A DNA stretch of 64,000 nucleotides from the NCBI GenBank assembly GCA_035566435.1, contig DATMRF010000089.1, forward strand, positions 1-64,000. Direction: 5' to 3'. A program made the translations under genes and the position numbers. Numbering within the stretch: the first letter of the stretch is position 1; every line of letters starts with the position of its first letter. The notes beneath the pieces were generated by a model. The model was given only the letters and a program-made list of their open reading frames with translations, was not told the DNA's origin and ran no database searches. This document shows, in pieces, positions 8,095 to 15,581 of the stretch. Source of the stretch: DATMRF01 sp035566435. GTDB taxonomy: Bacteria > Verrucomicrobiota > Verrucomicrobiia > Limisphaerales > UBA8199.

Positions 8095-9365
8095 AGAAGC
8101 GAAAGCCCGAGCGGGCCAGTTTCCAACGGCTGCGCCAGCAAGCCGAAGCCTTGCTGCGCAAGTCGCCGCGGGCGGTTGCGGCGATGCCCGGCGGTGACGT
8201 GCAGAAGCTGGTGCACGAACTTGAGGTGCACCGAGAGGAGCTTGAGCTGCAGAACGAGGAGTTGCGGCGCGTTCAACGCGAACTCGAAGTCTCACGCGAC
8301 CGGTTTGCCGCGCTGTATGATTCCGCGCCGGTCGGTTATCTGACGCTGGACGCCGCGGGGGTCATCCTGGAGGCGAACCTGACCGCGGCGACGCTGCTGG
8401 GCGTGGAGCGGGACGCCCTGGTCCGAAGGAAGCTTTCCGGTTTCATTACGGCCGAGTCGCAAGACGTCTTTTTTCTGCACCGGCAACAGGTCTTCTCGAG
8501 GGAAACCCACCAGAGCTGCGAGCTGCGAATGTGCCGTGCAGGCGGCGTGGCGTTCGACGCGCAGATCCAGTGCGTCCTGGCGGCCGATGGGGAGAGCGGC
8601 CGGCCGCAATGCCGGGCGGCGCTGAGCGATATCACCGAGCGGAAGCAAATGGAGCAGGAGCGGGCCTCCCGGGAGGAGCTCCGCCGTCTGGCGGCACACC
8701 TCGAGGCGGCGCGGGAAGAAGAGCGAACGCGGGTGGCCCGCGAAATCCATGATGTGCTGGCGCAGGGATTGACCCAGCTCAAACTGGATATCGCGTGGCT
8801 GAACCGCCGGCTGGCCGAGCCCCTCGACGCGGGGAAGCAAGAGCTCCTGCACGAAAAACTGAAACTGATGACCGACCAGACGGACACAGTGACACACACC
8901 GTCCAGAAGATCGCCACCGAGCTGCGGCCGGTCGTGCTGGACAGTCTGGGGTTGTGCGCCGCCATCGAGTGGCAGGCGGCAGATTTCCAGACACGCACGG
9001 AGATCCGTTGCGAAGCGGCCGTGCCGTCGAAAGACATCGAGATGACGCGTGACTGCGCGACGGCCGTGTTTCGCATCCTGCAGGAAAGCCTGACGAATGT
9101 GGCTCGGCACGCGCAGGCGACGAAGGTGCAAGTCCGTTTGCGGCGGCAGGCGGATGAACTTTTTCTAACGGTCCGCGACAACGGCCGCGGCATCCGGGCC
9201 AGCGAAGAAGGTGATTCCAGGTCGGTCGGCTTGCTGGGCATGCGCGAACGGGCGCTGTTGCTGAACGGCCAGTGCAAGATCAGCGGACAGGACGGAAAAG
9301 GAACCAGCGTCGAATTGCGCCTGCCGTTGGGCGCGTCCGGCGAAGCAGAAGCCAAGCGGCGATGA
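8091..9365 (+). CDS. PAS-containing sensor histidine kinase, NarL/LuxR type
   Basis: 424 residues from a GTG that overlaps the previous stop (GTGA). Residues about 35-70 are a coiled coil with EELELQNEELRR, 70-185 a PAS domain (FAALYDSAPVGYLTLDAAG), 195-270 a HisKA_3 dimerisation domain with phospho-acceptor H220 in AREIHDVLAQG, and about 315-415 an HATPase_c domain (N box LQESLTNVARHAQ, G1 box VRDNGRG, G2 GLLGMRERA). It has no transmembrane segment, so it is probably a cytoplasmic kinase. It should phosphorylate the response regulator encoded immediately downstream, with input possibly relayed from the CheB-CheR-PAS protein through the shared coiled-coil style. Confidence 0.93.
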   Translation: MKKRKPERASFQRLRQQAEALLRKSPRAVAAMPGGDVQKLVHELEVHREELELQNEELRRVQRELEVSRDRFAALYDSAPVGYLTLDAAGVILEANLTAATLLGVERDALVRRKLSGFITAESQDVFFLHRQQVFSRETHQSCELRMCRAGGVAFDAQIQCVLAADGESGRPQCRAALSDITERKQMEQERASREELRRLAAHLEAAREEERTRVAREIHDVLAQGLTQLKLDIAWLNRRLAEPLDAGKQELLHEKLKLMTDQTDTVTHTVQKIATELRPVVLDSLGLCAAIEWQAADFQTRTEIRCEAAVPSKDIEMTRDCATAVFRILQESLTNVARHAQATKVQVRLRRQADELFLTVRDNGRGIRASEEGDSRSVGLLGMRERALLLNGQCKISGQDGKGTSVELRLPLGASGEAEAKRR

Positions 9366-10018
9366 GGATTCTGATTGCCGACGATCACGCCCTGCTGCGG
9401 GAAGGATTGAGGCAGATCCTGGCGGAGGCGTTTCCGGACGCGGAGTTCGGCGGAGCGGGGACGACCAGCGAAACACTGGCATGCCTGGCGAGACGGCGTT
9501 GGGATATTCTGGTGCTCGACGTGTTCATGCCTGGCCGCAGCGGCCTGGAGGTGCTGCATGAGGTCCGGCAAAACCATCCGAAGCTGCCGGTGCTGGTGCT
9601 CAGCAGCGCGCCGGAAGAACAGCTAGCGCTGCGCGTTTTGAAAGACGGCGCGAGAGGATATCTCAACAAGCAAACCGCGCCGCAGGACCTTGTCCAGGCG
9701 GTCAGGAAAATCCTGGCGGGCGGCAAATACGTCACCGACACACTGGCGGAGAAGTTAGTCACTGAGGTGGGTCGGGCGGGCCGGCTGCCGCACGAAAGAC
9801 TCTCGGACCGCGAATTCCAGGTCATGCAACTGTTGCTAGCGGGCCGGTCGCTCAAGGAAGTTGCCGGGGAGCTATCGCTGAGCGTGAAGACGATCAGGAC
9901 CTTTCACACGCGGCTGTTGAAAAAGCTCGCGCTGAAAAACGACGTCCAACTGGTCCACTACGCGCTGGAACATCGGCTCGTCGAACGGAAGGTCCTCCCC
10001 CGGTCTTCCAATCGCTGA
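9362..10018 (+). CDS. LuxR/NarL-family response regulator
   Basis: 218 residues, starting at the ATG that overlaps the kinase TGA (ATGA). Receiver domain residues 1-120 with acidic pair D7-D8, phospho-acceptor D53 in VLDVFMPG, the conserved Ser of VLSS and K103 in YLNKQ. Residues about 145-210 are a LuxR-type helix-turn-helix (LSDREFQVMQLLLAGRSLKE...LSLSVKTIRTF). It is the output of the three-gene signalling unit; target genes are unknown, but the downstream hsp20 and orphan receiver genes are candidates by position. The unit ends before a perfect 16-bp palindrome. Confidence 0.94.
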   Translation: MRILIADDHALLREGLRQILAEAFPDAEFGGAGTTSETLACLARRRWDILVLDVFMPGRSGLEVLHEVRQNHPKLPVLVLSSAPEEQLALRVLKDGARGYLNKQTAPQDLVQAVRKILAGGKYVTDTLAEKLVTEVGRAGRLPHERLSDREFQVMQLLLAGRSLKEVAGELSLSVKTIRTFHTRLLKKLALKNDVQLVHYALEHRLVERKVLPRSSNR

Positions 10019-10043
10019 ACATCGGTGCGGCGGGGGCGGACGT

Positions 10044-10061
10044 TGTAGTCCGCGGACTACA
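10044..10061. repeat. perfect palindrome after the response regulator
   Basis: TGTAGTCCGCGGACTACA is an 18-bp perfect palindrome 26 nt after the response regulator stop. It has no loop and no U-tract, so it is more likely a REP-like or protein-binding palindrome than a classic terminator, although it could form a cruciform or weak hairpin. Confidence 0.5.
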
Positions 10062-10235
10062 GCAGATTAGGCCATTCTCCCATCGCCGGGCTTCGCACGC
10101 AGATTAACGTATTAGTATGTGGTGTCCGGTTATCAAGACCTCCATCCGCCGTGGAGCGTCCGCGGCGGGCAAGCGCGAAGCCCCGGCGGGCGGACATGGG
10201 GGGCCGGACGCCGCGTCTCGACAAGGAGTGAAGTG

Positions 10236-10757
10236 ATGGATCCGTTGACACGTTGGAATCAGTTGCGTTGGGAGGAGCTGAACGAAATGGAACGGCAGCG
10301 GCATGCTGCAGGAGAGGTGGGCGGCCGCTTCCCAGTCCGCAAGCCCGAGGCCTTCAGGCAACCCCGCAGATTAGCCGAATGGGTCACCTTGGTAGATATG
10401 TCCGAAAACGAGACTGGGTACCAGATGACAATTGAGCTGCCGCAAGTGAAGAAAGAGGACGTACAAATCAGCCTGCAAGATGGAACGCTGACCATCACCG
10501 GGCAACGCAAGTTCGAGAAGAACCGCCGCAGGGAGCAGTGGGTCGAGCCCGCGGATGGCAGTTTTGTGCACAGGTTTCAGCTCCCGAATGACACGGCGCC
10601 CGCCAATGGCACGGCGGAGTTCAAGGATGGAGTGCTCACCGTGCATGTGGCCAAGAACACCGGGGCCAGACGACGGCAAGGCAAAGTGGAAGCGGCGTCC
10701 GAAGACGCCACACCCAACAGTCAGTCCTGCCGCTGCGCATGGGGCATCAACGAGTAG
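10236..10757 (+). CDS. Hsp20 / small heat shock protein
   Basis: 173 residues from ATG 10236, with AAGGAG 8 nt upstream. The alpha-crystallin domain spans about residues 48-145: LVDMSENETGYQMTIELPQV, VQISLQDGTLTITGQRK, then FVHRFQLPNDT and the GVLTVHV strand. Small heat shock proteins form oligomers that hold unfolded proteins without ATP. The C-terminus lacks an obvious IxI anchor and ends in a Cys-containing tail (SCRCAWGINE), which is unusual. The end overlaps a possible start of the next gene. The promoter region carries palindromes but no CIRCE element that I can see. Confidence 0.9.
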   Translation: MDPLTRWNQLRWEELNEMERQRHAAGEVGGRFPVRKPEAFRQPRRLAEWVTLVDMSENETGYQMTIELPQVKKEDVQISLQDGTLTITGQRKFEKNRRREQWVEPADGSFVHRFQLPNDTAPANGTAEFKDGVLTVHVAKNTGARRRQGKVEAASEDATPNSQSCRCAWGINE

Positions 10758-11371
10758 GAATGTTCAACCAGTTCCATATGCCGGCATGGCAGCGGACCTT
10801 CTGGGAAGAGCCCGAGGGGCGCCGCCCCGAGGCGCGTTCCGGAGACGCCGCCGCCGACGGGAAATGGCGAGTGGGGACACCAGCGAATGGTGCGGTCCAC
10901 GACGCCTTGCCTGAAGCGAACGACTCGGGAGCCTGCGCTGAGCCGAAGAGCAGGGAAAACACAAAACCGATCACCGCGGTGCTGGCGGACGACAGCGAGT
11001 TCTGCCGCGAGCTGCTCACGAGAATCATTGGTGGATGGTCCGGGGTGAGCCTCATGGCTGCCGCCGCGGACGGCCTGGAGGCGCTTAAAATGGTCGGTGC
11101 CCTCAAACCTGATCTGTTGTTGCTGGACCTGCACATGCCCGGCATCGATGGCCTGTTCGCCACGTCTCTCATCCGGGAGTTTCACCCCACAACGAGGGTG
11201 ATTTTGGTCACAGGGGACGATTCGGATGAGGTGAAAAAAACCTGTTTTGACCATGGGGCGAATGGATTCGTTTCCAAGAGGGCCCTCTATTGCGACCTGC
11301 GCCGCGCGATCACCGAATTGTTTCCTGAGTCGGTCTGGGACAGCGAGCCCGAAGAAGGGCAAACTGAATGA
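10739..11371 (+). CDS. stand-alone receiver-domain protein
   Basis: 210 residues if translation starts at ATG 10739 (inside the hsp20 end), or 203 from ATG 10760. The first 75 residues are low-complexity and not recognised. Residues 77-200 are a CheY-like receiver domain: acidic pair D84-D85 in VLADDSEF, phospho-acceptor D130 in LLLDLHMPG, then VILVTGDDS and the lysine of FVSKRALY. There is no output domain, so it probably signals by protein contact. Its partner kinase may be the one encoded at 8091-9365. It overlaps hsp20 and is likely cotranscribed with it. Confidence 0.85.
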   Translation: MGHQRVGMFNQFHMPAWQRTFWEEPEGRRPEARSGDAAADGKWRVGTPANGAVHDALPEANDSGACAEPKSRENTKPITAVLADDSEFCRELLTRIIGGWSGVSLMAAAADGLEALKMVGALKPDLLLLDLHMPGIDGLFATSLIREFHPTTRVILVTGDDSDEVKKTCFDHGANGFVSKRALYCDLRRAITELFPESVWDSEPEEGQTE

Positions 11372-11466
11372 AGTTCTCCTTCCTGCAAGCGCTCCCGATG
11401 CTATTGGCGGAAGGAGTCGCAAATTCCAAGGCCCAAGGCCAAAGCTGAAAGTCCGAAATCCACGGT

Positions 11467-12858
11467 TCACCGCTCACGGCTTACGGGTCGGGGTCCAAGC
11501 TCCGGCGCAGGTCTGATTGCCTCGGCGCCATGGGCAGGGCGAGTCTTCTGCTGACACCCCACGGTTCGGATTGAATCGGAGCCTTCGATGGCCTGTCCGG
11601 TAAGTGTCATGCCGGTGAGGGAAGCGGAGGTTTCTCCGCAAACGATCCCCGTATCCCGGGTGTTGAAGTGCAGAACCAGGTCGAGGCGTCCGTCGCCATC
11701 GAAGTCCACCAGAGCAGCATGGACGGGAGATGCTTCGGTGCCGGTGGCGCCAAAGCGGACGGTGGAGGGGTCAACCGTGGTGACGTCGAAAGTGTCCGTT
11801 GCCAGCAGCGCGACCATAATCTTTCCCTGGCTGCGCGGGTTGATGCTTTCGGGCTTAATTTCGATCGTGACCGCGAGGCTGTGCAGGGCGGCAGTGAAAG
11901 CCTCCATAGTTCGAAGGCCTGTGTTACTGACTGTGCCGCCGGCAGCATACAAGCTGTGATGGATGACACCGGTCCCGAGGAATGACCGAGGCGTTGGCAT
12001 GGGCATGGTCGTGGTCCAGGTATCGGTGGCGGGGTCGTAGGCTTCGACGGTTGCGAGAAAGGTATGGGAGTTAAAGCCAGCCTCGGTTGTCCCTCCCACG
12101 GCGTAGATGATGCCGCTCACCGCGTCCGTAGCGAGGCCCATTCGTGAGGTTGGCATGGACGCCCGGGTCGTCCACGTGTCGGTGGCAGGATCATAGGCCT
12201 CAACCGTGCTAATCACGATATTGCCGTTGAGCTCGCCACCAATGGCATACAGAGTGCCGCCGACCGCGGACGCGGCGAGGCTCATGCGAGCCGTGGGCAT
12301 GGGCGCTTTGGCCGTCCAAGTGTCGGTGGCAGGGTTGTAGGCCCAAACATCGGGCACCCTGCCCCTGAAGCCACCGTCCCAGCCGCCGATGGCGTAGAGG
12401 ATTCCGTTTACCACGGCAACGGCCTGGCCGTAGCGCGGTGCGGGCATCGGGGCCTTGCTGGTCCAGGAGTCGGTGGCAGGGTTGTAAGCTTCGACGGTAG
12501 CAAACATATGGCCGATGAAGTCCGTCCCGCCGACGACATAAAGAGTGCCGTTCACCACGCCGGCTGCCGCCAGGACGCGGCCGCTGGGCATCGGGGCTTT
12601 GGTGGTCCAAGCGTTGGCCATCGGATCGAAGGCCTCAACGGTCCGCTCCATCGGAGCACCAGTTTCGTTGTTAAATCCGCCCACTGCGTAGAAGATGTTG
12701 TTCAGCACGCCCGCGGCGAGCCCATAGCGGGCGGTCGACATGGGCGCCTGGGCGGCCCACGTGCCGTCCTGAGCCAGAGCTTGATGGCTGACTGAAATAG
12801 TGGCCCAAGCGAGGAGCAGCGCAAGAATGCCGCTCGATATGTTCGTTGTGTGTTTCAT
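11467..12858 (-). CDS. secreted Kelch-repeat protein with C-terminal Ca-binding-like domain
   Basis: 463 residues from ATG 12858, chosen because GGAGGAA lies just upstream. A signal peptide covers residues 1-29 (MKHTTNISSGILALLLAW, cleavage near ALAQ). Residues about 35-320 hold six Kelch repeats of about 50 residues (AVGG..., VEAYDPATDTWTT..., MPTPR), predicted to form a beta-propeller. Residues about 325-430 are a distinct domain seen in other bacterial exoproteins, with FDGDGRLDLVLHFNTRDTG, an Asp-rich loop resembling EF-hand/dockerin Ca sites, and GSDSIRTVGC near the end. Role probably binding on the cell surface or outside; no enzyme motif seen. Confidence 0.8.
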   Translation of the reverse strand: MKHTTNISSGILALLLAWATISVSHQALAQDGTWAAQAPMSTARYGLAAGVLNNIFYAVGGFNNETGAPMERTVEAFDPMANAWTTKAPMPSGRVLAAAGVVNGTLYVVGGTDFIGHMFATVEAYNPATDSWTSKAPMPAPRYGQAVAVVNGILYAIGGWDGGFRGRVPDVWAYNPATDTWTAKAPMPTARMSLAASAVGGTLYAIGGELNGNIVISTVEAYDPATDTWTTRASMPTSRMGLATDAVSGIIYAVGGTTEAGFNSHTFLATVEAYDPATDTWTTTMPMPTPRSFLGTGVIHHSLYAAGGTVSNTGLRTMEAFTAALHSLAVTIEIKPESINPRSQGKIMVALLATDTFDVTTVDPSTVRFGATGTEASPVHAALVDFDGDGRLDLVLHFNTRDTGIVCGETSASLTGMTLTGQAIEGSDSIRTVGCQQKTRPAHGAEAIRPAPELGPRPVSRER

Positions 12859-13178
12859 GATTTCCTCCAGGGGGATCAATTTACGGCTTCATTAACATCC
12901 TTCAGAAGGCTGCGCCAATGGATGGCGAAAGTCAAGGGGAAAGAGGAGAGCGGGCAACCGTGGGCGCATTTCACTTTTTCGATGCCTCCGTCCGGCCAGG
13001 GGGGAGTAGCGCAGATTGAAAATCTGCGTTACGGCCGCGGCCAGCTCGGAACATCTGACATGCGCGCGCCATCGTCTAGCCACCGCGAGGAGCCGACGTG
13101 AAAAGGCTTAAATCTGGATAGGTCTTAGCATCGATCAGAGCCTCCTTGCGTCGGCTCCTACAATTCTAAAATAGGCTC
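12859..13178. other. 320-bp gap holding two palindromic repeats
   Basis: No gene seen. It contains the hairpin GTAGCGCAGATT/AATCTGCGTTAC at 13006-13032 (a variant of the GTAGCGCAGG family found at 32400, 34373 and 58560) and a longer inverted repeat at 13089-13158 with arms GGAGCCGACG/CGTCGGCTCC, which resembles the element at 36416-36494. Confidence 0.7.
13089..13158. repeat. GTAGGAGnCGACG palindromic element, copy 1
   Basis: Arms GGAGCCGACG (13089-13098) and CGTCGGCTCC (13149-13158) flank about 50 bp. On the minus strand the right end reads GTAGGAGCCGACGCAAGGAG, closely matching the left end of the element at 36413. The internal TTAAATC is also shared. This points to a MITE-like or REP-like family. 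Confidence 0.6.
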
Positions 13179-13922
13179 TCAGAGGGTCTGGAGAACGACC
13201 ACGGCGAGCTGGGCCGAGCTGGCAAGCTGGGTTATTTTGCCGTCGGTATAACCGTATTTTTCCTGGAGTTGCTCCGGGAGGTCCTTGAAGCCGAGCTTGG
13301 CGATGCCCATGCCGCCCTGGCGGGGATGATAAGAGATGGTCAGACCATCCAGCTCAACCTTTTGGATTTTCACGTTCTGGTAGGCTTTGCCATCGCGCAT
13401 CGTGAGCTGCGGCAGGTAGCTGGGCCGGGTGGCGGCGATGAGTTTCAGGTTGCGCACGGCGGGCTCGCAGCCCTGGCCGGCGGCGCGGGAGAACCATTTG
13501 GTGGCTTCATCAAAATCCTGGGGCACTCCCCTGCCCTGGGCGTAGAGCATTCCCAACTGGTTCTGTGCGGCATCGAGGCCCTGGGTGGCGGCTTTTCGAA
13601 AGAGGCTAAGAGCCGTGCTGTAGTTTCGAGGCATGCCCAGGCCCTGCACGTACATCATGCCTAAGGCGGTCTGGGCTTTGGCATGGCCCTGGTCGGCGGC
13701 CAGGCGAAACCATCTCGCTGCTTCGACGTAATTGCGGCTCAGGCCGATCCCGTAAAAGTAACACTTCGCGAACTGGTATTGGGGTTCCGCGTTCCCGCGG
13801 GCGGCGCGGGTTTCGAGCGGCGCGCGGAAATACACAAACGCGCCGCACCAGACGACAACAAACAGGACCAGCAGTAACGGGAGCAGCGGCTTCGGCTTTA
13901 TGTCATCGGTCTTCACTTTCAT
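13179..13922 (-). CDS. membrane-anchored Sel1-repeat protein
   Basis: 247 residues. Residues about 12-32 are a transmembrane or uncleaved signal segment (PLLPLLLVLFVVVWCGAFVY), so the bulk is periplasmic. Three Sel1/TPR-like repeats follow (about 38-150; AARWFRLAADQGHAKAQTAL, LFRKAATQGLDAAQNQLG, WFSRAAGQGCEPA). The C-terminal 80 residues (MRDGKAYQNVKIQKVELDGL...LGFKDLPEQLQEKYGY) form a small domain also seen after repeats in other Verrucomicrobiota proteins. Sel1 proteins usually scaffold protein complexes; no partner is obvious here. Ends with a hydrophobic VVVLQTL tail. Confidence 0.8.
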   Translation of the reverse strand: MKVKTDDIKPKPLLPLLLVLFVVVWCGAFVYFRAPLETRAARGNAEPQYQFAKCYFYGIGLSRNYVEAARWFRLAADQGHAKAQTALGMMYVQGLGMPRNYSTALSLFRKAATQGLDAAQNQLGMLYAQGRGVPQDFDEATKWFSRAAGQGCEPAVRNLKLIAATRPSYLPQLTMRDGKAYQNVKIQKVELDGLTISYHPRQGGMGIAKLGFKDLPEQLQEKYGYTDGKITQLASSAQLAVVVLQTL

Positions 13923-14349
13923 TGCTACCTAAGTTTTTACGCCTTAAGCGGAAACGCTGCAATCGGCTGGGATACCAAATAATGTCCAGTGGTTTCCCCG
14001 GGAGTCGCCCCGGACGGGAGCTTGGGCCGGTCGGCTCGGGCAGCCGGCAAAAGCGCGGAATCTCCAGCTCTGAATACCAGGCAGGCGTTTGACCGTCGGG
14101 CGAACGGAGTGCGTTTCATGTCAAGTGGCGCCTGCGCGGGGATGCGATTGGAGGTATTGTGCGGTAATGGCGCCAAATAGCCAAAGCGGCAGGGGACAGC
14201 CGCACTCCAAAACGCAAGCGAACTCGTAAGTGGAACCCATGCCCGCAAGGTTTTGGAGTGCGGCCGTCCTCTGCCGCTTTCCTGCGGCTGGACTATGAAT
14301 CGTGGCCACCTGCGGAAGCACCTTGCCAGGTCGGAAGCCGGGGAGAATA
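13923..14349. other. 427-bp gap with a 31-bp inverted repeat
   Basis: No convincing gene: the open frames here have atypical composition and no start signal. The main structure is an inverted repeat with 31-nt arms at 14183-14213 and 14250-14280 and three mismatches (ends AAAGCGGCAG and CTGCCGCTTT, inner sequence CACTCCAAAAC/GTTTTGGAGTG). It probably belongs to another REP-like family. Confidence 0.6.
14183..14280. repeat. 31-bp-arm inverted repeat (CACTCCAAAAC family)
   Basis: Arms of 31 nt with 28 matching positions, separated by 36 bp. The loop is too long for a simple terminator and neither arm is followed by a U-tract, so a dispersed palindromic element is more likely. Confidence 0.55.
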
Positions 14350-15240
14350 ATGGCGCTCATGAATCGCCGGACTTTCATCCATACTACGACTGTGGCCACG
14401 ACCGCGCTGGCCAGCGCACCCTGGACCAACGCCGTTGCTGCCGAAAAGCTGAACTGGCCGATCGGCTGTTTCAACCGCGCGTGGACGAATTGGAGTTACG
14501 ACACGGCGCTCGATGGCATCGCGGCTGCCGGTTACAAACTCACCGGCTTGCTCTCAGGACGTCGCGGCGAGGCGTTCACTTCTTCGGCCGCTACGCCCGA
14601 GTACTTGGACGGATTGAAAAAGCGCATCGCACAGCGCGGGCTGGCGGTGAATATGACCGCGATCCGCTTTCGGCCGGAGGCTGGTCTTGAACCCAACATT
14701 GCCGACTTGCGCAAACAGATCGAGAATGCCGCGCGGCTGGAGTTGAAGTTCATGCTCACGTTCGGTGTGGACCAGCCCGCGCATTACGAGGATTTCTACC
14801 GCCTCATGGCCGATGCCGCCGCGCGGGCAGAAAAGCGCGGCCTGCATATCGCAATGAAGCCGCACGGCGGCAACAGCGGCGCATCGGAGGAAATTCTGCG
14901 CTGCATCGAAAAAGTGGGCCACCCGAACTTCAAGATCTGGTACGACGCCGGCAACATCATTTACTACACCGGCAAGGACCCGGTGACAGAACTGGAGCCG
15001 GTCGCGAAATACGTCACCGGCTTTTGCGCCAAGGATTGTCCGGGACCGAAGGGCGAGGTGATGTCGCAGTTCGGCACAGGCAAAGTGGATTTCAAGGCGG
15101 TTTTCGCGAAGCTGAAATCTGTGGGCTTCGAGGGCCCGCTCATGGTCGAGGGCGTCAAGGTGGGCGCCACTGCGGATCAAACGACCGCTAATGCGCGCGC
15201 CAACCGGGAGTTTTTGGAAAAGGCGTTGGCGACGGTTTGA
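14350..15240 (+). CDS. Tat-exported TIM-barrel sugar isomerase/epimerase-like protein
   Basis: 296 residues from ATG 14350, with GGGGAG at good spacing; a start 3 codons later is also possible. The N-terminus MALMNRRTFIHTTTVATTAL has the twin-arginine NRRTFI motif, so it is likely exported folded through Tat. The rest is an AP-endonuclease-2/xylose-isomerase-like TIM barrel: HIAMKPHGGNSGAS, KIWYDAGNIIYYTG, GFCAKDCPG and LMVEG mark the metal-binding strands (Glu is replaced by Lys at the first of these, so the metal site may differ). Verrucomicrobiota and Planctomycetes carry many such exported proteins, thought to act on sugars or polyols. Substrate unknown. Confidence 0.8.
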   Translation: MALMNRRTFIHTTTVATTALASAPWTNAVAAEKLNWPIGCFNRAWTNWSYDTALDGIAAAGYKLTGLLSGRRGEAFTSSAATPEYLDGLKKRIAQRGLAVNMTAIRFRPEAGLEPNIADLRKQIENAARLELKFMLTFGVDQPAHYEDFYRLMADAAARAEKRGLHIAMKPHGGNSGASEEILRCIEKVGHPNFKIWYDAGNIIYYTGKDPVTELEPVAKYVTGFCAKDCPGPKGEVMSQFGTGKVDFKAVFAKLKSVGFEGPLMVEGVKVGATADQTTANARANREFLEKALATV

Positions 15241-15312
15241 TGGAGTCTAGCCGCAAGAAGGCCAAAAGACGCAAAAAAGAGCGCCCAGGTAAACTGGTGA
15301 TCGGGAGCTTGA

Positions 15313-15378
15313 ACCACGGATAGCACGGATAACACGGATTTCTTTTCGGCTATCCGTGAAATCCGTGAAATCCGTGGT
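15313..15378. repeat. CCACGGAT/ATCCGTGG inverted repeat
   Basis: Arms are built from degenerate tandem units: ACCACGGATAGCACGGATAA on the left and repeated ATCCGTGAA units ending ATCCGTGGT on the right. It lies between the convergent ends of the isomerase gene and the efflux operon. The architecture resembles the CCACGAATG family elsewhere in the window. Confidence 0.6.
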
Positions 15379-15400
15379 CAAAAATCAGCTCATCACGCCC

Positions 15401-15529
15401 TCAACGCTGCGCTTCAGAGCCGGGGGAATGGTTGCTGCGTTCGTTTTGGCGATCCTTGGCAGGTTCGTTGTGCCAGGCCAGGCCGAACAGGACGGCCATC
15501 ACTGCTGTGGTAAGAATTAATGCGAACAT
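15401..15529 (-). CDS. 42-residue membrane peptide
   Basis: Short frame MFALILTTAVMAVLFGLAWH followed by a polar tail rich in N, E and R; one transmembrane helix. ATG 15529 has GAGAGGAC upstream. It is the last frame downstream of the RND fusion gene, 53 nt after its stop, so it might be a small accessory peptide of the pump (compare AcrZ in enterobacteria, to which I see no sequence similarity). Short length makes coding status uncertain. Confidence 0.35.
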   Translation of the reverse strand: MFALILTTAVMAVLFGLAWHNEPAKDRQNERSNHSPGSEAQR

Positions 15530-15581
15530 TTTGTCCTCTCTGGGTTGCTGAGTTGTTGAGTTGTTGAGTTGTTGAAAAACG

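Noticed and set aside
13937..14248. Minus-strand open frame of 103 codons
   Set aside because: It crosses an inverted repeat, has no start signal and no recognisable domain.
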